A model generated the notes under the pieces. It ran no database searches, was not told where the DNA came from, and saw nothing but the letters and a program-made list of their open reading frames with translations. This document shows, piece after piece, positions 5,309-10,011 of a DNA stretch of 10,011 bases. Each line of letters begins with the position of its first letter. Position 1 is the stretch's first letter. This stretch comes from Oscillospiraceae bacterium (GTDB lineage: Bacteria > Bacillota > Clostridia > Oscillospirales > Ruminococcaceae): positions 1-10,011 of the forward strand of contig JAFUQL010000017.1 in assembly GCA_017472375.1 (NCBI GenBank). Direction: 5' to 3'. The translations under genes and the position numbers were made by a program.

Positions 5309-7000
5309 TCACACCTGATGGGCGGCGATCCAGTCGCCCACCGTTTTGGCGATGGGGGCAAGGCTGCCGTCCTCAAAGGGCACGGCGAAGCCCGCCGCCT
5401 GCACCAGCTCGGGGTAGCTGGCGGTGCCGCCCTTGCGCACCAGCGCCAGATAGCGCACCCAGGCGTCCTGGGGGTCGCTCAGGTGGGCGGAGAAGAACTG
5501 CAGCGCCACAGTCTGGGCCAGACAGTAGTCGATGTAGTAGAAGGGGCACTCGTAGATGTGCAGCTGCCGCTGCCAGCCCGCGCCCCGCCCGTAGAAGGGC
5601 AGGCCGTCGAAGTCGATCCAGGGGCGGTACTTGTGTTCCAGCTCCAGCCAGACGGCGTTGCGCTCGTCCGGGGTCAGGTCGGGCTGGCGGTACATGATGT
5701 GCTGGAACTCATCCACAAGGCAGCCATAGGGCAGGAAGGACAGGCTGTCCTCGGCGTGGTACAGCTGATACTTGGCGGTGTCGGGGCCGAAGAACAGGTG
5801 GTGCCACGGGTCGGTCAGGAACTCCATGCTCATGCTGTGGATCTCGCAGCTCTCCATGCCGGGGCTGGCCAGTTCGCCGGGCAGACCCTCCTGCTGAGCC
5901 ACATAGGCCTGGAAGGCGTGGCCGGCCTCATGGGTCAGCACGTCCACGTCCCCGGAGGTGCCGTTGAAGTTGGAGAACACGAAGGGCCCGTAGCCGGGGA
6001 TGGTGTTGCAGTAGCCGCCCTGCGCCTTGCCGGGGCGGCTCAGCACGTCAAAGGTCTCCCGGGCGAACATATCGTCGATGAAGGCGGCGGTCTCCCGGCT
6101 CAGCTCGTGGTACATCTGCTTTGCGCTGGCCAGCAGCTCCTCGGGGGTGCCGTGGGGCTTGGGGTTGCCGTCCTTAAAGTACACGCCCAGATCGCAGAAT
6201 TTGGCATCCTCCACCCCGACGCGGGCCATCTTGCGGGCCTGCAGCGCGGCAATGGCAGGCACCACGTCCCGCACCACCTGGCGGCGGTAATTCTCCACCT
6301 GGGCGGGGCCGTAGTCGATGCGGCCCATGCGCAGATAGGACAGCTCCGAGTAGTCGGCGTAGCCCAGCACCCGGGCCTGCTCATTGCGGTTGTGTACCAT
6401 CCGGTCGTACAGCTCGTCCAGCTCCTGCCGGTGGGCGTCGAAGAAAGCGCCCTCCGCCTCATAGGCGGCCCGGCGGGTGGCCCGGTCGAGGCTCTGCTTG
6501 TAGGGGCCCAGCTGGGCGAGGGTCAGAGTCTTGCCGTCGAACTCCACCTTCACGCTGGCGTACAGCTTGATGTAGGCGCTGACCAGCCGGTTCTCCTCCT
6601 GCATCAGCTCCAGCACCCGGTCGTCGGCGCTCTTTACGGCGATGTCCATCTTTTTCAGCAGGATCTCGCCGAATTCATCGGCCAGCGCCTGCCGGTGGGG
6701 GCTGGCCAGCAGGGCGCGGTACAGCTCCAGCTGGATGTTGCCCACGGCGGGGGTGTGCTCGTCAAAAAATTCGGTCTCGCCGTCGTAGAAGGGGTCGGTG
6801 GTGTCCAGCGTGTGGCGGATGCTGCACAGGCTGGCGGCAAAGCCCCAGGCCCGGTCCTCGGCCTCATGCTGCCGGTACACCTGCACCAGCGCCGGGCCGT
6901 CCGCGGCGGCCGCCGCCTCAGCGATGAGCCGGCGGTAGGTCTCCAGCACCGCCGGCACGTCCGGGCGGCGGTATTCCAGTTCGGAGAAGGTCTGTTTCAT
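5309..7000 (-). CDS. M3-family oligoendopeptidase (PepF-like)
   Basis: This 563-residue cytoplasmic zinc peptidase is of family M3 (thimet oligopeptidase/PepF type). It cuts short peptides, usually those imported or left by proteasome-like proteases. The zinc site is H357-E358-A359-G360-H361 within VLTHEAGHAFQAY; E385 in MESCEIHSMSMEFL, 24 residues further, is the likely third ligand. Other family stretches are GYCNTIPGYGPFVFSNFNGT just before the active site and IYECPFYYIDYCLAQTVALQ near the C-terminus. The length is typical and no signal peptide is present. The ATG at 7000 follows AAAGGAG (7013-7007) by 6 nt. Two 11-bp direct repeats (7011-7033) overlap the ribosome binding site region. The upstream CHR gene ends 94 nt away without a clear terminator, so read-through from that operon is possible. 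Confidence 0.95.
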   Translation of the reverse strand: MKQTFSELEYRRPDVPAVLETYRRLIAEAAAAADGPALVQVYRQHEAEDRAWGFAASLCSIRHTLDTTDPFYDGETEFFDEHTPAVGNIQLELYRALLASPHRQALADEFGEILLKKMDIAVKSADDRVLELMQEENRLVSAYIKLYASVKVEFDGKTLTLAQLGPYKQSLDRATRRAAYEAEGAFFDAHRQELDELYDRMVHNRNEQARVLGYADYSELSYLRMGRIDYGPAQVENYRRQVVRDVVPAIAALQARKMARVGVEDAKFCDLGVYFKDGNPKPHGTPEELLASAKQMYHELSRETAAFIDDMFARETFDVLSRPGKAQGGYCNTIPGYGPFVFSNFNGTSGDVDVLTHEAGHAFQAYVAQQEGLPGELASPGMESCEIHSMSMEFLTDPWHHLFFGPDTAKYQLYHAEDSLSFLPYGCLVDEFQHIMYRQPDLTPDERNAVWLELEHKYRPWIDFDGLPFYGRGAGWQRQLHIYECPFYYIDYCLAQTVALQFFSAHLSDPQDAWVRYLALVRKGGTASYPELVQAAGFAVPFEDGSLAPIAKTVGDWIAAHQV

Positions 7001-7010
7001 GGAAGGCTCC

Positions 7011-7033
7011 TTTGTATCATAGTTTGTATCATA
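7011..7033. repeat. 11-bp direct repeat at the M3 peptidase translation start region
   Basis: TTTGTATCATA occurs at 7011-7021 and again at 7023-7033 with one base between. On the minus strand each copy reads TATGATACAAA, and each contains a -10-like TATGAT. The gene-proximal copy overlaps the AAAGGAG ribosome binding site. A 6-bp inverted repeat TGTGCA/TGCACA (7046-7051 and 7070-7075) lies just upstream. The repeats may mark an operator or a duplicated -10; no good -35 is seen for either. Confidence 0.5.
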
Positions 7034-7094
7034 AAATGAACAGAATGTGCAGAGTGCGTTTGAGATCGATGCACAGCGGCCGGACGGCGACGGG

Positions 7095-7646
7095 TCAAAG
7101 CCCGGCGGCCAGCCCGTACAGCAGATAGACTGCGCCGCAGCCGGCCATCACAAGGATGGGGCTGGGCTTGCGGGTGCGCAGCAGCAGGAAGGCGCCGCCT
7201 GCCAGCAGGAGGCGGGGCAGGTCGAACCCGCCCTCCGCCGCCGTGGCCGCCGTCTGCAGCAGCCCAAGCCCCGCCGAGGCGATGAGGGCCACCACCGCGT
7301 GCCGCAGGATGCCCAGCGTACTGTGCAGCACGGGGCCGTCCTTCCAGCGGCGGTACACCCCCGCCAGGACCGACACCACCAGACAGCCGGGAAGGATGAA
7401 GCCCAGGCTGGCGGCAAGGCTGCCGGTCACCCCGGCCAGCCGTACCCCGACGAAGCTGGCCGCATTGATGCCGATGGGTCCGGGGGTCATCTCGGCGATG
7501 GTCACAAGGTCGGAGAACTCCGCCGCCGTCAGCCACGGGTGGGCGTGGGTCACCTGCTCCTGAATGAGGGGCATGGCCGCATATCCGCCGCCCAGGCTCA
7601 GCAGCCCGATCTGAAAAAAGCTGAGGAACAGTTCCAGCTGGATCAT
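7095..7646 (-). CDS. half-size CHR (chromate transporter family) membrane protein, second subunit
   Basis: This 183-residue membrane protein is one CHR domain. Signature: QIGLLSLGGGYAAMPLIQ (12-29, with the GGG turn at 19-21) and the TPGPIGINAASFVG stretch (54-67), then four or so hydrophobic segments to the C-terminus. In the CHR family short proteins work in pairs, each giving half of a ChrA-like transporter; chromate export is the named activity, but the native substrate in an anaerobe is uncertain. Its ATG (7646-7644) overlaps the TGA of the upstream CHR gene in ATGA, so translation is coupled. AAGGAGGG (7660-7653) lies 6 nt before the start. The pair resembles the two-gene short-chain CHR arrangement seen in Bacillus. 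The two halves differ in sequence and are presumably in opposite membrane orientation. Confidence 0.9.
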   Translation of the reverse strand: MIQLELFLSFFQIGLLSLGGGYAAMPLIQEQVTHAHPWLTAAEFSDLVTIAEMTPGPIGINAASFVGVRLAGVTGSLAASLGFILPGCLVVSVLAGVYRRWKDGPVLHSTLGILRHAVVALIASAGLGLLQTAATAAEGGFDLPRLLLAGGAFLLLRTRKPSPILVMAGCGAVYLLYGLAAGL

Positions 7647-8215
7647 CGGCCGCCCTCCTTGCTTTTATGCAGGCGGGCAAGGCCCCGGCACAGCCCCACG
7701 GCCGCTGCCGCAAGGATGAGCACCACGGTGCTGACCCCGCACAGATGCCCGGCTGCGAACACCAGCACCATCAGGGCCAGGCCCAGCGGGTCCCGGCCCC
7801 GCAGAACTTTGTCGCCCAGGCCCCAGGCCACGTCCAGAATGACCGCCGCCACGCCCGCCTGCATCCCGGCCAGCAGAAGGCGCACCGGGCGCAGATCCCG
7901 GAAGGCCCCGTAGCACAGGCTCAGCAGGCTCAAAAGTACGATGGGCGGCAGCACGGTGCCCAGCACCGCCGTCAGCAGCCCCGGCCACCCGGCCGCGCGG
8001 CTGCCCACACGGGCGGCGGCGTTCACCGCGATGGCGCCCGGGCTGGACTGAGCCATCGCGGTCAGGTCCAGCATCTCCTCCTCGGTCATCCAGCCCAGCT
8101 CGTCCACAAAGCGGCGCTTCATCAGCCCCACGATGACGAACCCGCCCCCAAAGGTGAAGCTGCTGATGGTCAGCATGCTGGTGAACAGGGTCCAAAGACG
8201 TTTTTTGCCGGTCAT
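7643..8215 (-). CDS. half-size CHR (chromate transporter family) membrane protein, first subunit
   Basis: This 190-residue membrane protein has one CHR domain: TISSFTFGGGFVIVGLMKRR (16-35) with the GGG turn, LGWMTEEEMLDLTAMAQSSPGAIAVNAA (40-67) holding the SPGAIAVN counterpart of the partner's TPGPIGIN, and several hydrophobic segments after residue 78. The ATG at 8215 is chosen because AAGGAGG (8229-8223) lies 7 nt upstream; the frame stays open further upstream, but that stretch runs through the promoter region and is not protein-like. Promoter at 8260-8288. It overlaps the second CHR gene by 4 nt (ATGA). Its basic C-terminus (RLHKSKEGGR) probably lies in the cytoplasm. Family assignment is firm; the transported anion is inferred from the family name only. 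Confidence 0.9.
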   Translation of the reverse strand: MTGKKRLWTLFTSMLTISSFTFGGGFVIVGLMKRRFVDELGWMTEEEMLDLTAMAQSSPGAIAVNAAARVGSRAAGWPGLLTAVLGTVLPPIVLLSLLSLCYGAFRDLRPVRLLLAGMQAGVAAVILDVAWGLGDKVLRGRDPLGLALMVLVFAAGHLCGVSTVVLILAAAAVGLCRGLARLHKSKEGGR

Positions 8216-8259
8216 GGCGGGGCCTCCTTCCGGGTGCAGAGGGTCTGCGGAATAAGGCA

Positions 8260-8288
8260 AGTATACCCCGTTTGCCCGGCGGGCGCAA
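8260..8288 (-). promoter_or_regulatory. promoter of the CHR transporter operon
   Basis: Minus strand TTGCGC (-35, 8288-8283), 17-bp spacer, TATACT (-10, 8265-8260). The start would be near 8253, about 38 nt before the ATG at 8215. The -35 hexamer is the same as at 3750-3755. Confidence 0.75.
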
Positions 8289-8312
8289 GCGCACCCGGGT
8301 CCCGCCACCCGC

Positions 8313-8342
8313 TTTACAGAGGGTGGGCGGCTCTGGTATCCT
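8313..8342 (+). promoter_or_regulatory. promoter of exoA
   Basis: TTTACA (-35, 8313-8318), 18-bp spacer ending in TGG, then TATCCT (-10, 8337-8342), an extended -10 type. The start would be near 8349, about 33 nt before the ATG. The -35 boxes of this promoter and the divergent CHR promoter are only 24 bp apart. Confidence 0.6.
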
Positions 8343-8381
8343 GTAAGGGAACAAAACCAACAGAAAACGGAGGGATGTACC

Positions 8382-9137
8382 ATGAAACTCATCAGCTGGA
8401 ACGTGAACGGCCTGCGGGCCTGCCTGACCAAGGGCTTTGCCGACGCCTTTGCGGGGTTCGATGCGGATGTGGTGAGCATCCAGGAGACCAAGTGCCAGCC
8501 CGGGCAGGCGGATTTCGCCCCCGAGGGCTATGAGAGCTGGTGGAACAGCGCCGAGAAGAAGGGCTATTCCGGCACCGCCTGCTTTGCCCGCCGCGCGCCG
8601 CTGTCGGTCACCTATGGCATCGGCAAGGAGGAGCACAGCCACGAGGGCCGCGCCATCACGCTGGAGTACCCGGAATTCTACCTGGTGAATCTGTATGTGC
8701 CCAACGCGCAGGACGGCCTGGCCCGCATCGACTACCGGATGCGCTGGGAGGACGACCTGCGCGCCTATGTGTGCGAGCTGGACAGGACAAAGCCCGTGGT
8801 GATCTGCGGAGACCTGAATGTGGCGCACAATGAGATTGACCTCAAAAATCCCAGGACCAACCGGGGCAACGCGGGCTTCTCGGACGAGGAGCGGGGCAAG
8901 ATGACCGAGCTGCTGGCCGCCGGTTTTGCGGACAGCTTCCGCCGCCTGTACCCGGATGCGACCGGGGCCTACAGCTGGTGGAGCTACCGCTTCAAGGCGC
9001 GGCAGAACAACGCGGGATGGCGCATCGACTATTTCATCGTCAGCGAGCGGCTGATGAGCCGGGTGAAGGACAGCTTCATCCTGCCCGGGATCATGGGCAG
9101 CGACCACTGTCCGGTGGGACTGGAACTGGATCTGTGA
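8382..9137 (+). CDS. exoA: exodeoxyribonuclease III / AP endonuclease
   Basis: This 251-residue protein is a complete ExoA/Xth-family enzyme, which repairs DNA by cutting at abasic sites and trimming 3' ends. Catalytic residues in order: N7 in SWNVNGLR, E35 in SIQETKC, the YVPNAQ stretch, D144 and N146 in ICGDLNVAH, the GWRIDYFIVS strand, and D241-H242 in GSDHCPV. The length is the usual one for Gram-positive ExoA, and no extra domain is present. It is cytoplasmic. The ATG at 8382 follows GGAGG (8369-8373) by 8 nt. It stands alone: a divergent CHR operon lies upstream and pckA, with its own promoter, lies 249 nt downstream. No strong intrinsic terminator is visible after its stop codon; 9138-9228 is AT-richer and otherwise empty. 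Confidence 0.96.
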   Translation: MKLISWNVNGLRACLTKGFADAFAGFDADVVSIQETKCQPGQADFAPEGYESWWNSAEKKGYSGTACFARRAPLSVTYGIGKEEHSHEGRAITLEYPEFYLVNLYVPNAQDGLARIDYRMRWEDDLRAYVCELDRTKPVVICGDLNVAHNEIDLKNPRTNRGNAGFSDEERGKMTELLAAGFADSFRRLYPDATGAYSWWSYRFKARQNNAGWRIDYFIVSERLMSRVKDSFILPGIMGSDHCPVGLELDL

Positions 9138-9228
9138 GGGCGATTGTGCGTCCTTTACAATTGAACTCCAAAAAGCAGTGCATTTGCCGTTATCTTGTAT
9201 CAATTGGCGCGAAAAGCACCGAAACAAA

Positions 9229-9257
9229 TTGACTTTATTACAGCGGTATGCGATAAT
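9229..9257 (+). promoter_or_regulatory. strong promoter of pckA
   Basis: TTGACT (-35, 9229-9234; 5 of 6 consensus), 17-bp spacer ending in TGC, then GATAAT (-10, 9252-9257; 5 of 6). This is the best-scoring promoter by eye in the window. The start would be near 9264, giving a leader of about 123 nt. Confidence 0.85.
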
Positions 9258-9267
9258 ATCAGCAAAT

Positions 9268-9347
9268 CGGATTTCTTTGGGAGCCCGCTGTGCGGCGGGC
9301 CGCAAACAAAGATACAAATCCGGTAGCCCGCCGCAAAAACGACGGGC
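9268..9347 (+). promoter_or_regulatory. structured pckA leader with mutually exclusive pairings
   Basis: A long hairpin can form at 9268-9322: CGGATTT with AAATCCG, CTTTG with CAAAG, and GCCCGC with GCGGGC at the tip. A second hairpin pairs GCCCG (9326-9330) with CGGGC (9343-9347). Alternatively TGCGGCGGGC (9291-9300) pairs perfectly with GCCCGCCGCA (9326-9335) over 10 bp, breaking both. There is no T-tract after the second hairpin, so it is not an intrinsic terminator. I do not recognise a known riboswitch. Confidence 0.5.
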
Positions 9348-9386
9348 GGCCGTATCTACGGACCATTTTAGGAGGTAGTGAGAGTT

Positions 9387-10011
9387 ATGGAGACCTATGG
9401 TATCGAAAAACTGGGCATCATCGGCCCCAAGGCGGTTTACCGCAACCTGACCCCTGCTCAGCTGACCGAGGCTGCCCTGCGCCGCGGTGAGGGCACCCTG
9501 AGCAACACCGGCGCTCTGGTGGTCACCACCGGCAAGTACACCGGCCGTTCCCCTAACGATAAGTTCATCGTGGACACCGAGGGCGTGCACAACGAGATCG
9601 CCTGGGGCAAGGTCAACCGCCCCATCAGCCGCGAGAAGTTCAACGCCATCAAGGAGAAGGTCGCTGCTTACCTGCAGGGCCGTGAGGTCTTCATCTTCGA
9701 CGGCTTCGCCGGCGCCGACAAGACCTACACCCAGAAGTTCCGCGTCATCAACGAGCTGGCCAGCCAGAATATGTTCATCCATCAGCTGCTGATCCGCCCC
9801 ACCGCGGAGGAGCTGGCTGCCTACGGTGAGCCTGACTACACCATTCTGTGCGCCCCCGGCTTCAAGTGCGATCCCGAGATCGACGGCGTCAACAGCGAGG
9901 CCGCCATCATGATCGACTACGAGGCCCACATGATCGTCATCGCCGGTTCTCAGTACGCCGGTGAGATCAAGAAGAGCGTCTTCTCCACCATGAACTATGT
10001 CATGACCAAGA
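9387..10011 (+). CDS. pckA: phosphoenolpyruvate carboxykinase (ATP), N-terminal part, cut by window end
   Basis: About 208 codons are present and the frame is open to the edge. The enzyme interconverts oxaloacetate plus ATP with PEP, CO2 and ADP; in fermenting anaerobes it often runs toward oxaloacetate. Family marks: YGIEKLGIIGPKAVYRNLT at the start, TGKYTGRSPNDKFIVD (about 48-63, with the substrate-binding Arg-Ser-Pro), FIFDGFAGADKTY, and AGSQYAGEIKKSVFSTMNYVM near the edge. The ATP-binding P-loop would lie beyond the window. The ATG at 9387 follows AGGAGGT (9370-9376) with 10-nt spacing. Compared with its neighbours the gene uses more GCT, CGT and GGT codons, as strongly expressed genes do, which agrees with the near-consensus promoter. 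The long leader suggests extra control. Confidence 0.96.
   Translation, partial: METYGIEKLGIIGPKAVYRNLTPAQLTEAALRRGEGTLSNTGALVVTTGKYTGRSPNDKFIVDTEGVHNEIAWGKVNRPISREKFNAIKEKVAAYLQGREVFIFDGFAGADKTYTQKFRVINELASQNMFIHQLLIRPTAEELAAYGEPDYTILCAPGFKCDPEIDGVNSEAAIMIDYEAHMIVIAGSQYAGEIKKSVFSTMNYVMTK

Noticed and set aside
3778..5376. A 532-codon minus-strand open frame opposite the ADP-ribosylglycohydrolase
   Set aside because: It is a shadow of two well-supported plus-strand genes, crosses a strong terminator and has low-complexity composition.
5288..7039. A 583-codon open frame on the plus strand opposite the M3 peptidase gene
   Set aside because: It is antisense to a gene with an intact HExxH site. 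Its product is a repetitive Gly/Val/His/Gln-rich composition with no ribosome binding site, a usual mirror of high-GC coding sequence.
7665..9929. A 754-codon open frame on the minus strand across the CHR, exoA and pckA region
   Set aside because: It runs antisense through exoA and pckA and crosses two promoters and the pckA leader. The translation has no recognisable domain and no start signal.
1..10011. CRISPR array, tRNA, insertion sequence, phage or defence genes
   Set aside because: No regularly spaced repeats, cloverleaf sequence, transposase motif or terminal inverted repeats were seen on either strand. Gene content is housekeeping.

Overview
The window looks like a piece of chromosome from a high-GC, low-GC-lineage anaerobe (Firmicutes/Bacillota, probably Oscillospiraceae, close to Faecalibacterium). 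The reasons are the strong AGGAGG ribosome binding sites, the YerC/TrpR-like regulator, a folate-type ECF transporter subunit behind a tetrahydrofolate riboswitch, paired half-size CHR transporters and an ATP-type PEP carboxykinase. The genus is inferred from gene content and codon use and was not tested. There are no tRNAs, rRNAs, insertion sequences, phage genes or CRISPR arrays. The gene content is that of core genome.

Layout, left to right. (1) The 5' end of a leftward gene (1-51), then a divergent intergenic region with extended -10 promoters, a two-CBS-domain protein (339-782) and its terminator. (2) A 38-residue protein (966-1082) with its own promoter and ribosome binding site. (3) A yerC-type TrpR-family regulator (1350-1643), closed by a bidirectional terminator that also serves the leftward cluster. 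(4) A leftward cluster read from about 3690 to 1714: THF riboswitch, folate-type ECF S component, HD-domain hydrolase, PAP2 phosphatase. (5) Rightward: a small membrane-anchored protein of unknown function (3823-4242) and an ADP-ribosylglycohydrolase (4297-5235), closed by a bidirectional terminator. (6) Leftward: two half-size chromate-type transporter genes overlapping by ATGA (8215-7643 and 7646-7095), then an M3 oligoendopeptidase (7000-5309). (7) Rightward: exodeoxyribonuclease III (8382-9137), then pckA (9387 to the window end, cut off), which has a strong promoter and a long structured leader.

The most informative non-coding element is the leftward RNA at 3585-3685. It has the layout and most conserved blocks of a class I tetrahydrofolate riboswitch, and it is followed by a 13-bp hairpin that buries the Shine-Dalgarno of the transporter gene. 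This supports folate uptake under translational feedback control and identifies the otherwise generic ECF S component. The pckA leader, the 38-residue protein and a near-identical pair of promoters at 263-288 and 873-898 are the least explained items.
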